DNA of 64,000 nucleotides from Deferribacter thermophilus (GTDB lineage Bacteria > Chrysiogenota > Deferribacteres > Deferribacterales > Deferribacteraceae), in NCBI RefSeq assembly GCF_049472675.1, contig NZ_JAPNXM010000001.1, positions 322,289 to 386,288 of the forward strand. The letters are read 5' to 3'. The position numbers and the translations under genes are program-made. A model generated the notes under the pieces. It saw only the letters and a program-made list of their open reading frames with translations. It did no database searches and was not told the DNA's origin. This document shows, in pieces, positions 25,730 through 33,816 of this stretch. Positions within the stretch are counted from its first letter, which is position 1. Every line of letters begins with the position of its first letter.

Positions 25730-27184
25730 ATGAGTATAAGGGTAAGATTTGCACCAAGTCCAACTGGTCATATTCATGTAGGTAATGCAAGGACAGCTTT
25801 ATTTAATTATTTATTTGCTAAAAACATGGGAGGAAAGTTTATATTAAGGATAGAAGATACCGATTTGGAGAGATCTACTGTAGAAAGTGAAAATTTAATT
25901 TATGAGGATTTAAAATGGTTAGGTTTAGACTGGGACGAAGGTCCAATTAAAGGTGGGGAGTTTGGCCCATATCGACAGACAGAACGATTTGATATTTACA
26001 AAAAATATGTTGATAAACTTTTAGAAGAAGGAAAAGCGTATAAGTGTTTCTGCAGTAAAGAAGAGCTTGAAGTGATGAAAGAAAAAGCATTAAAAGAAGG
26101 GAAACCCCCAAGATATAACGGTAAATGTAGGAATTTAACAGAGGAGCAGATTCAACAGTTAGAAAATAAAGGGTTAAAACCATCTATTAGATTTAAGGTT
26201 GAACAAGAAGAAGTTGAAGTGAATGATATTATAAGGGGAAATATTACTTTTAAAACTGATGCTTTTGGAGATTTTATAATAGTAAGACCGGATGGAACAC
26301 CTGTATATAATTTTGTTGTTGTTATAGATGATGCTTTGATGAAGATTTCTCATGTAATTAGAGGGGATGATCATCTAAGCAATACGCCTAAACAAGTTTT
26401 AATATATAATGCGTTAGGTTTTGAAATACCAAATTTTGCACATATACCAATGATTTTGGGCCCTGACCATTCAAAATTGAGTAAAAGGCATGGGGATACA
26501 AGTGTCAATCAATTTCGTGAAAAGGGTTATTTACCCGAAGCTCTTTTTAATTATTTGGCATTGCTTTCTTGGTCTCATCCTGAGGAGAAAGAAATTTTGT
26601 CGAAGGAAGAGCTAATTAAGAGTTTTACACTAGATAGAGTTTCAAAAAGTGCTGCAGTATTTGATTTTGAAAAATTGAAGTGGATGAATGGAATTTATAT
26701 AAGAAATAAAGATTTGGTTGAGCTTACCAAATTATGTATCCCATATTTAATTAATTCTGGTTTAGTTAGTAATGATTATATTCAAGAGAATTTTGAAAAA
26801 TTAGTAAAGATGGTGGAATCTATAAGAGATAATTTAGAAGTTTTATCAGAAGTGTCAGATTATTTGAAAGTATACTTCTGTATGAATACAGATTTTGATG
26901 ATTCAGCTAAGGAAATTTTAGGATATGATACAACAAAATCTGTGTTAGTGTCTTTTAAAAATTTTGTTGAAAATATAGATGAATTAAATGAGGATAATTA
27001 TAAAATAGCTATAAAAGAAGTTCAAAAGGAAGTAAAAGTTAAAGGGAAAAAATTGTTTATGGCTATAAGAGTAGGTGTTTCTGGAACTACTAAGGGGCCA
27101 GAGTTAGATAAATTGGTTGTAAACCTTGGTAAAGAAGAGGTTATAAAGAGAATTAATCAAGTTTTAAATTTAATGGGAGAATAG
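25730..27184 (+). CDS. gltX: Glutamyl-tRNA synthetase
   Basis: GltX charges tRNA-Glu, and in many bacteria also tRNA-Gln. The 484-residue class I enzyme has the HIGH-type motif in FAPSPTGHIHVGNARTALFN (about 7-26), and the second signature KLSKRHG near residue 255. The anticodon-binding helical domain occupies the last third. Start is ATG with GGAGGA upstream. der follows with no gap. Length and motifs are normal; discriminating versus non-discriminating specificity cannot be read with confidence. Confidence 0.96.
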   Translation: MSIRVRFAPSPTGHIHVGNARTALFNYLFAKNMGGKFILRIEDTDLERSTVESENLIYEDLKWLGLDWDEGPIKGGEFGPYRQTERFDIYKKYVDKLLEEGKAYKCFCSKEELEVMKEKALKEGKPPRYNGKCRNLTEEQIQQLENKGLKPSIRFKVEQEEVEVNDIIRGNITFKTDAFGDFIIVRPDGTPVYNFVVVIDDALMKISHVIRGDDHLSNTPKQVLIYNALGFEIPNFAHIPMILGPDHSKLSKRHGDTSVNQFREKGYLPEALFNYLALLSWSHPEEKEILSKEELIKSFTLDRVSKSAAVFDFEKLKWMNGIYIRNKDLVELTKLCIPYLINSGLVSNDYIQENFEKLVKMVESIRDNLEVLSEVSDYLKVYFCMNTDFDDSAKEILGYDTTKSVLVSFKNFVENIDELNEDNYKIAIKEVQKEVKVKGKKLFMAIRVGVSGTTKGPELDKLVVNLGKEEVIKRINQVLNLMGE

Positions 27185-28504
27185 ATGTTTACTGTTGGAA
27201 TTATTGGAAGGCCTAATGTAGGAAAGTCCACGCTTTTTAATAGATTTGCTGGTAAAAGAATAGCTATTGTGGACGATATCCCTGGTGTTACAAGGGATAG
27301 AATTGAGCATATAGTAGAATGGGAAGGCAAAAAGTTTAAAGTTATTGATACATGCGGTTACGATTTGAGAGAAGAACTTTTGAAAAAAGAGATGATAAAG
27401 CAGTTTTATGCTTCACTAGAAGAGGCCGATTTCTTTATTTTGCTCGTGGATGCAAAAGAGGGGGTGCACCCTCTTGATGAGATAGTTTGTAACATTTTGA
27501 GAGAAAAAGGGAAAAATTTTATAGTAGCAGTTAACAAAGTTGATAATGATAAATTAGAAGCTTTTATTGCTGATTTTTATCAACTGGGTGTAGATGAAAT
27601 TATCCCGATTAGTGCTACTCATGGTAGAAATATAGATATGATTTTAGATAAAATATTAGAAAATTACCATGAGAAAGATGATGTTGATTTAGACTATGGT
27701 GAAAGTGTTAAAATTGTTGTTGTTGGCAGACCAAATGTTGGTAAATCAAGTTTAATAAACAGTTGGCTTGGAGATGAAAGACTAATTGTAACGCCAATTC
27801 CTGGAACAACAAGAGATAGTGTAGATGTATTTTTTAACTTTAATTCACAGCAATATGTATTAATAGATACTGCTGGGATAAGAAAAAAGTCTGTTATGTT
27901 TAAAGATAGGATTGAAAAATATGGTTATTATAGGAGTTATGATTCTATCCAAAGGGCAGACATCGCTGTAGGTGTTATAGATGCTACAGAAGGTGTGACT
28001 GAAAAAGATGTAAAGATAATAGCTGATGCTTATGAAGCTGGAAGACCAGTAATAATTGCTGTCAATAAGTGGGATGCTGTAAAAAAGGATGAAAAGATTG
28101 GGAATAAATTTAAAAGTGATATAAACGAGAAGTTTAAATTTTTAAATAATCCACCAGTAGTTTTTGTCTCAGCATTAACAGGGAAAAATATTTTTAAAAT
28201 TTTTGATGCTGTGAATGAGCTTTATAAGGAGTACACTAAGCGTATTCAAACATCAAAACTTAACAAACTTTTAGAAGAGGTACAGTATTTACATCAGCCA
28301 CCGGTGGTAAGAAATAGAAGGGTGAAATTTTATTATATGACGCAAGTGGATATAAAACCACCACATTTTGTAATTTTTGTAAATTATCCAGAGGCTGTTC
28401 ATTTTTCTTATAAAAGATTTATTGTAAACCAAATTCGAGAAAACTTCGGTTTTAAGGGTGTCCCTTTAGTGGTAAGTTATAGAAAAAGAGGGGAAGAGAA
28501 TTAA
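27185..28504 (+). CDS. der: Ribosome-associated GTPase Der (EngA)
   Basis: Der is an essential GTPase that helps assemble the 50S subunit. The 439-residue product has the two tandem G domains unique to this family. P-loops are GRPNVGKST (about 7-15) and GRPNVGKSS (about 178-186), and matching G3/G4 motifs include DTCG, NKVD, DTAG and NKWD. A C-terminal KH-like domain follows (about 350-439). Length is normal. It begins directly at the gltX stop. Confidence 0.97.
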   Translation: MFTVGIIGRPNVGKSTLFNRFAGKRIAIVDDIPGVTRDRIEHIVEWEGKKFKVIDTCGYDLREELLKKEMIKQFYASLEEADFFILLVDAKEGVHPLDEIVCNILREKGKNFIVAVNKVDNDKLEAFIADFYQLGVDEIIPISATHGRNIDMILDKILENYHEKDDVDLDYGESVKIVVVGRPNVGKSSLINSWLGDERLIVTPIPGTTRDSVDVFFNFNSQQYVLIDTAGIRKKSVMFKDRIEKYGYYRSYDSIQRADIAVGVIDATEGVTEKDVKIIADAYEAGRPVIIAVNKWDAVKKDEKIGNKFKSDINEKFKFLNNPPVVFVSALTGKNIFKIFDAVNELYKEYTKRIQTSKLNKLLEEVQYLHQPPVVRNRRVKFYYMTQVDIKPPHFVIFVNYPEAVHFSYKRFIVNQIRENFGFKGVPLVVSYRKRGEEN

Positions 28505-28508
28505 TTCA

Positions 28509-29750
28509 TCAATTTTCGTTATCGATAATCAATCTTGCTCCTTTTTTAAATGTAAAGTATGACCAACCCCATTGTAGCATTACGAAAAGTCTATTTTTAA
28601 AACCTGTTAGATATAAAATATGAACAAAAATCCATGTAAACCATGCAATAAAGCCAGATAATTTAATATTTTTTATTTCAGCTATTGCTTTACTTTTACC
28701 AATTGTTGCAAGCTGCCCTTTATCAAAATATTTAAAGGGTTCCCTTTTTTTGTTTTTTAAATCATTCAGAATTTGCTTAGCTGCATGTTTTCCTTGTTGC
28801 ATAGCGACGGGAGCAATTCCAGGTAGAGGTGTGCCATTTTGCTCAAAATTTGTAATATCTCCGCAGATAAAAATTTCAGGATAGTTTGGTAAGCTTAAAT
28901 CTGCGTTGACTTTAATTCTACCTGATTTATCTTTTTCTCCAGGAATTTTTTGAGATAATTTATTAGCTTTTATACCTGCTGCCCAAATGACTGTAGCAGC
29001 TTCAATAAACTCATTACCTATGTTTACTCCCTTTTCATTTATTTCTGTAACTAAACTATTTGTCCATACCTGAACACCAAGTGATTCTAAATCTCTTGTT
29101 GCTTTGGTACTTAGCTTTTCATCAAAAGATGGTAATATCCTTTTACCTGCTTCAATTAAAATGATTCTTGAAAGCCTTGGGTCAATATTTCTAAAGTCTT
29201 TGGCCAGAGTGATTCTTGTCATTTCGCCGATTGCTCCAGCCAATTCGACACCAGTTGGGCCACCACCTATAATTATAAAAGTAAGAAATTTCTTTTTTTC
29301 GTTTTCAGATTTTGCTTTTTCAGCCATTTCAAAGGCATTAAGTATTTTGTTTCTTAAGATTTGAGCATCTTTTAGCGTTTTTATTGTTGGGGCATAGTTC
29401 TTCCATTGTGTATTTCCAAAATAATTTTCTTCTGCACCAGCTGCAATTATTAGGTAGTCATACTTAATTTTATCTGATTTGGTTATTACATGTCTATTTT
29501 CAAGGTCAAAATCTACTACCACATCTTTTAAAACAGTAATATTTTTTTTCCTACTAAAAATACTCCTGATGGGATAGGCAATATCAGCTTCGTTTAGCCC
29601 TGCAGTTGCTACTTGATATAGTAAAGGTTGAAATAGGTGATGATTTTTTCTATCAATAATAACAATTTCTATTTCTTTGTTTTTAGAAAGGGTTTTTGCA
29701 GCATTTAACCCAGCAAAACCAGCCCCGATAATAACAATCTTTTTTTTCAC
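28509..29750 (-). CDS. ndh: Type II NADH dehydrogenase (NDH-2)
   Basis: This membrane-associated flavoprotein passes electrons from NADH to quinone without pumping protons. The 413-residue product has an N-terminal FAD-binding motif (GAGFAGLNAAKTL, about 8-20) and the family sequence HHLFQPLLYQVATAGL. A second dinucleotide motif binds NADH (IIGGGPTGVELAGA, about 161-174). The AQ-type region near the flavin reads APVAMQQGKHAA. The C-terminal stretch (FIAWFTWIFVHILYLTGF) is the amphipathic membrane anchor. The start is a GTG whose ribosome binding site lies inside a hairpin (29756-29777). Confidence 0.93.
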   Translation of the reverse strand: MKKKIVIIGAGFAGLNAAKTLSKNKEIEIVIIDRKNHHLFQPLLYQVATAGLNEADIAYPIRSIFSRKKNITVLKDVVVDFDLENRHVITKSDKIKYDYLIIAAGAEENYFGNTQWKNYAPTIKTLKDAQILRNKILNAFEMAEKAKSENEKKKFLTFIIIGGGPTGVELAGAIGEMTRITLAKDFRNIDPRLSRIILIEAGKRILPSFDEKLSTKATRDLESLGVQVWTNSLVTEINEKGVNIGNEFIEAATVIWAAGIKANKLSQKIPGEKDKSGRIKVNADLSLPNYPEIFICGDITNFEQNGTPLPGIAPVAMQQGKHAAKQILNDLKNKKREPFKYFDKGQLATIGKSKAIAEIKNIKLSGFIAWFTWIFVHILYLTGFKNRLFVMLQWGWSYFTFKKGARLIIDNEN

Positions 29751-29755
29751 TATTT

Positions 29756-29777
29756 ACCCTCAAACTTTTTTGAGGGT
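29756..29777 (-). promoter_or_regulatory. Hairpin covering the ndh ribosome binding site
   Basis: On the minus strand ACCCTCAAA and TTTGAGGGT form a 9-bp hairpin with a 4-base loop. The 3' arm contains GAGGG, the only good ribosome binding site for the ndh GTG, which lies 5 bases further. If it folds in the mRNA it would block ndh translation. It has no clear T tail, so a terminator role is less likely. Confidence 0.6.
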
Positions 29778-29813
29778 TATAATTTAGAATGAATATAAAT
29801 TCAAGTAATTTTT

Positions 29814-29842
29814 AAAAAAACCTGACGGTAATACCCGTCAGG
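29814..29842 (-). terminator. Intrinsic terminator after the malic enzyme gene
   Basis: An 8-bp stem (CCTGACGG with CCGTCAGG) is followed on the minus strand by seven T residues. It lies just downstream of the malic enzyme stop. Confidence 0.88.
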
Positions 29843-29862
29843 CCTGTAATTTTTTTTGTATT

Positions 29863-32157
29863 TTAAAGACAAATTTTTTCTTCGTTTTTTTGCTTCCATT
29901 CTGCATCAACAACAGCAATCGCAGCCATGTTTACTATCTCATTTACTTCACTACCTCTTTGTAATACATGCACAGATTTGCAAAATCCTTGAAGGATTGG
30001 TCCAATCGCTATCCCGTTACCCAATCTATAAAGAAGTTTGTAGGCGATATTACCTGCTTCTAAGTTAGGGAAGATTAAAATGTTTGCATCCCCTTTAATT
30101 TCAGAGAAAGGGAATGCTTCTTCAGCTATTGGTGGATATGTTGCTGTGTCAGCTTGCATATCACCATCAATTGTTAAATTAGGATATCTTTCTTTTACAA
30201 TTTTCATTGCTTCTGCTACTTTAATTGTTCTTGGAATTCTCACACTACCAAAGTTTGAAAAGCTAAGCATTGCTATTTTAGGCTCAATACCAAATTTTTC
30301 TGCAGTTTCAGCTGATTGAATGGCAATTTGAGCTAACTGTTCAGCATCTGGATCAATATTTACAGTAGTATCAGCACATAAGACCAATCTGTTTTTAAAA
30401 ACCATAAAGTATGAACCTGATGGAACTGTATAACCTTTTTGTAAACTCATTGTTTCTAATATCGGTCTTATGGAATCACCATAACTTCTTGAGTAGCCAG
30501 TGAGCATACAATCAGCTTCGCCGTTTAATACCATCATAGCTCCATAGTAGTTATAAACTTTTGAAAGTCTTCTTTTTGCCTCTATTAATGTCATACCTTT
30601 TCTTTGCCTCATCTGGAATAATTGATTTGCATACTCTTCAAGTTTATCAGATTTTGCTGGTTCGATTATCTCACAGCCAGAAAGGTTTATGTTGTATTTA
30701 CTAGAAAGTTCCAAGATATTTTCTTTATTTCCAAGTAAAATAGGTGTTCCAAACCCTTCTTCAACAATCTTTTGAGCTGCTCTAAGAACCTTTTCAAAAT
30801 CGCCTTCAGGTAATACAATTCGTTTAGGTGTTTGTTTTGCAATATGAATAATTTCTCTGGTAAATTCCTTAGCAAAGGATAATCTTGACTCTAAATAATC
30901 TTTATATTTTTCAAAATCTGTAATTGGTTTTCTCGCAACCCCTGTGTCCATAGCTGCTTTTGCAACAGCAGGTGCTACCCATGTAAGGACTCTTGGGTCA
31001 AAAGGTTTCGGTATTATATAATCCTTACCAAACTCAATCCTTTCTTCTCCATAAGCTTTACAAACATTTTCTGGTACATCTTCTTTTGCTAATGCTGCCA
31101 GAGCTTTTACTGCTGCGATTTTCATCTCTTCGTTGATCTCTTTTGCCCTTACATCAAGAGCACCTCTGAAAATAAAAGGGAAACCTAAAACATTGTTTAC
31201 CTGGTTAGGATAGTCTGACCTACCAGTTGCCATTATTGCATCACCTCTTACTTCTGCTACTTCCTCTGGTGTAATTTCTGGATCAGGGTTTGCCATAGCC
31301 ATAATTATAGGATTTCTGTTCATCAATTTTACCATCTTTTTAGTTACAGCACCTTTAACAGATAGCCCCATAAATACATCAGCACCATCCATTGCCTCTT
31401 CTAAAGTTCGTTTATCGGTTTCAATAGCAAACTCTTCTTTATATTTATTCATCCCTTCTTTTCTACCTTTATAGATTACCCCTTTGGTATCACACATAAT
31501 AATATTTTCTTTTTTTGCACCCAAAGAAATTAATAATTTTCCAATTGCAATCCCTGCAGCACCAGCTCCATTTATGATTATCTTTATTTCTTCAATTTTT
31601 TTATTAACAAGTTCGAGAGCATTTAGTAGAGCAGCAGCTGCAATAATTGCGGTTCCGTGCTGATCGTCATGAAAAACAGGGATAGACAGTCTCTTTTTTA
31701 ATTCTTCTTCTATGTAAAAACAATCAGGTGCTTTTATATCTTCTAAATTAATCCCACCAAAAGTAGGTTCTAAAAGCTCGCATACTTTAATAACATCATC
31801 TGGATTTTGCGAATTAACTTCAATATCAAAAACATCAACATCAGCAAATCGTTTAAATAGAACACCTTTACCTTCCATTACAGGTTTGCCTGCTAATGCA
31901 CCAATATTTCCAAGCCCTAATACAGCAGTACCATTTGAAACTACTGCAACCAAATTACCTTTGGCAGTGTATTCAAAAGCAAGATCAGGATTCTTTTCGA
32001 TCTCTTCACAAGGTATTGCTACGCCTGGAGTGTACGCTAAAGATAAATCCCTTTGTGTAAAGCATGGTTTGGTGGGAACTACTTCAATTTTACCAGGTCT
32101 GGCACCTGCATGATATTCTAATGCTTCTTCTTTTGTTATTTTTGGTTTCTTACCCAT
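29863..32157 (-). CDS. maeB: NADP-type malic enzyme with phosphotransacetylase-like domain
   Basis: MaeB-type enzymes decarboxylate malate to pyruvate. The 764-residue product has the malic enzyme part (about 1-420: SLAYTPGVAIPCEEI, HDDQHGTAIIAAAALLNAL, INGAGAAGIAIGKLL). A C-terminal phosphotransacetylase-like domain follows (about 430-764: RIVLPEGDFEKVLRAA, MLTGYSRSYGDSIRP). In known MaeB proteins that part is regulatory and not catalytic. I start at ATG 32157 because GGAGGT lies 5 bases upstream; an in-frame codon nine positions earlier has no such site. It is a single-gene unit between a terminator and a divergent promoter region. Confidence 0.94.
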   Translation of the reverse strand: MGKKPKITKEEALEYHAGARPGKIEVVPTKPCFTQRDLSLAYTPGVAIPCEEIEKNPDLAFEYTAKGNLVAVVSNGTAVLGLGNIGALAGKPVMEGKGVLFKRFADVDVFDIEVNSQNPDDVIKVCELLEPTFGGINLEDIKAPDCFYIEEELKKRLSIPVFHDDQHGTAIIAAAALLNALELVNKKIEEIKIIINGAGAAGIAIGKLLISLGAKKENIIMCDTKGVIYKGRKEGMNKYKEEFAIETDKRTLEEAMDGADVFMGLSVKGAVTKKMVKLMNRNPIIMAMANPDPEITPEEVAEVRGDAIMATGRSDYPNQVNNVLGFPFIFRGALDVRAKEINEEMKIAAVKALAALAKEDVPENVCKAYGEERIEFGKDYIIPKPFDPRVLTWVAPAVAKAAMDTGVARKPITDFEKYKDYLESRLSFAKEFTREIIHIAKQTPKRIVLPEGDFEKVLRAAQKIVEEGFGTPILLGNKENILELSSKYNINLSGCEIIEPAKSDKLEEYANQLFQMRQRKGMTLIEAKRRLSKVYNYYGAMMVLNGEADCMLTGYSRSYGDSIRPILETMSLQKGYTVPSGSYFMVFKNRLVLCADTTVNIDPDAEQLAQIAIQSAETAEKFGIEPKIAMLSFSNFGSVRIPRTIKVAEAMKIVKERYPNLTIDGDMQADTATYPPIAEEAFPFSEIKGDANILIFPNLEAGNIAYKLLYRLGNGIAIGPILQGFCKSVHVLQRGSEVNEIVNMAAIAVVDAEWKQKNEEKICL

Positions 32158-32271
32158 TTCTACCTCCATTAAACTATATTGCATTTATTTAAAAACTGAG
32201 TAAACTATAAATCAACATAAAAAGATTGTAAATAGTAAAAATAAATTATTTATGAGGAGGAATTCATTATT

Positions 32272-32946
32272 ATGAATATTAATAATAAAGTTAAGGAAGT
32301 AATAGAAAAAATCGATATTACATATTTAAAAGCGGATATTATAACTAGTATTGTTCATAAATATATTAATTTATGTAAAAGGTATGGTTTCTATGGATTA
32401 TGTTTACCTATGGAAAAAATAATTGAAAATTATAAAGAAATAGAAAAAATACAATCAAAAATAGTTACTGTTATAGGTTTTCCATTTGGTTATAATAATA
32501 CTGATTATAAAATAAAAGAAATTGCCTATATAAAAAATTTTTGTATAGATGAATATGATATAGTTATGAATGTGTCAAAATTTTTAGAAAAAGACTATAA
32601 ATATGTTGAAGAAGAGTTAACAAAAATTAGAAAGTTTACAAAAAATAAAACTATTAAAGTAATAATCGAGGCATGTTATTTAAATAAAAGACAAATTTTA
32701 GATGCAGTAAGTTTATTAATAAACTGTGGTATTGATTTTGTAAAAACAAGCACTGGTTTTGGAGCTTCTGGTGCAAGGTTGGAAGATATAGAATTGATAA
32801 AAAATGCATTTGGTGATAAAATTATGATTAAGGCATCTGGTGGAATAAAAACATTTGAGCAGGCTGTTATGTTTATAAATGCTGGAGCAGATCGTTTAGG
32901 GATGAGTAACGTTGATGATATCATAGAAAAATATGAAAGTTCATAA
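32272..32946 (+). CDS. deoC: Deoxyribose-phosphate aldolase
   Basis: DeoC splits 2-deoxyribose-5-phosphate into glyceraldehyde-3-phosphate and acetaldehyde during nucleoside salvage. The 224-residue TIM barrel has the Schiff-base lysine in FVKTSTGFG (near residue 162) and the second lysine in IMIKASGGIKTFEQA. A GAGGAGG site precedes the ATG. The N-terminus is unusually lysine- and isoleucine-rich and divergent, but catalytic residues are intact. It overlaps the recombinase gene by 14 bases, an unusual partner. Confidence 0.92.
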   Translation: MNINNKVKEVIEKIDITYLKADIITSIVHKYINLCKRYGFYGLCLPMEKIIENYKEIEKIQSKIVTVIGFPFGYNNTDYKIKEIAYIKNFCIDEYDIVMNVSKFLEKDYKYVEEELTKIRKFTKNKTIKVIIEACYLNKRQILDAVSLLINCGIDFVKTSTGFGASGARLEDIELIKNAFGDKIMIKASGGIKTFEQAVMFINAGADRLGMSNVDDIIEKYESS

Positions 32947-33814
32947 TTATTTTAAACATTATTTAATTGTAGAAGAGTCACTATCAGATAATACTATTGA
33001 TGCATATATTAGAGATGTCGAGCAGTACATTAGCTATTTAGGTGAAAAAAAACTAAAGGTTGATGATAATACATCTATTTTAAATTATATTAAATATCTG
33101 GTTAAATGTGGGTATACTATTGAATCAATTTTAAGAAAGTTGTCAAGTATATCTACATATTATGATTTTCTAATTAAAGAGAAGAAGATAGATAAAAACC
33201 CTGTATTAGCTATTGATAAGCCAAAAAAATGGTTTAAGTTGCCAGAGTTTTTAAATGAAGAAGAAGTGGATAAGATTTTGAGATGTATTGATAAAAATAC
33301 ACCTATTGGTGTTAGAGACTATATTATGATATTATTGCTTTATACTTCTGGCCTCAGAATTAGTGAGTTGGTAAATATAGAGCTAACTAATTGTGATTTT
33401 AAAAGGGGGATAATTAGAGTAAAAGGGAAGGGTGGAAAAGAGCGATATGTACCTATTCATAAAAAAATATTAGATTTACTTGATAATTATCTTGAAGTAA
33501 GACATAATTATTTTGTAAAGGGTAGTGATAGTGGGTATCTGTTTTTGAATAGATATGGTAAAAAATTAAGTAGGGTATATTGCTGGGGTATTGTGAAAAA
33601 GTACGCAGAATTAGCTGGGATTAAAAAAAATGTTTCACCACATGTTTTTAGACATACATTTGCTACTCACCTTTTGAAAAATGGTGCGGATTTAAGAGTA
33701 ATTCAGATGTTGTTGGGACATTCATCTATTTTGACAACTGAAATTTATACACAGCTTGATGATGATTCATTAAGGAATAGTCTTATTAGTTATCATCCAA
33801 GGTTTGAGAGGTAG
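32933..33814 (+). CDS. xerD: Tyrosine recombinase of the XerD type
   Basis: Xer recombinases resolve chromosome dimers at dif sites. The 293-residue product has an N-terminal SAM-like DNA-binding domain (about 1-95) and a catalytic domain. The full set of catalytic residues is visible: Arg in SGLRISEL, Lys in VKGKGGKERYVP, His-x-x-Arg in SPHVFRHTFATH, His in LGHSS and the nucleophile Tyr in TTEIYTQL. Length, position among housekeeping genes and absence of phage genes favour XerD over an integrase. XerC versus XerD cannot be settled here. Confidence 0.9.
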   Translation: MKVHNYFKHYLIVEESLSDNTIDAYIRDVEQYISYLGEKKLKVDDNTSILNYIKYLVKCGYTIESILRKLSSISTYYDFLIKEKKIDKNPVLAIDKPKKWFKLPEFLNEEEVDKILRCIDKNTPIGVRDYIMILLLYTSGLRISELVNIELTNCDFKRGIIRVKGKGGKERYVPIHKKILDLLDNYLEVRHNYFVKGSDSGYLFLNRYGKKLSRVYCWGIVKKYAELAGIKKNVSPHVFRHTFATHLLKNGADLRVIQMLLGHSSILTTEIYTQLDDDSLRNSLISYHPRFER

Positions 33815-33816
33815 AA

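Noticed and set aside
32933..33814. Tyrosine recombinase as the integrase of the 42.8 kb element
   Set aside because: It lies 9 kb away among housekeeping genes, overlaps deoC and has the length and motifs of XerC/XerD; nothing links it to the tRNA junction.
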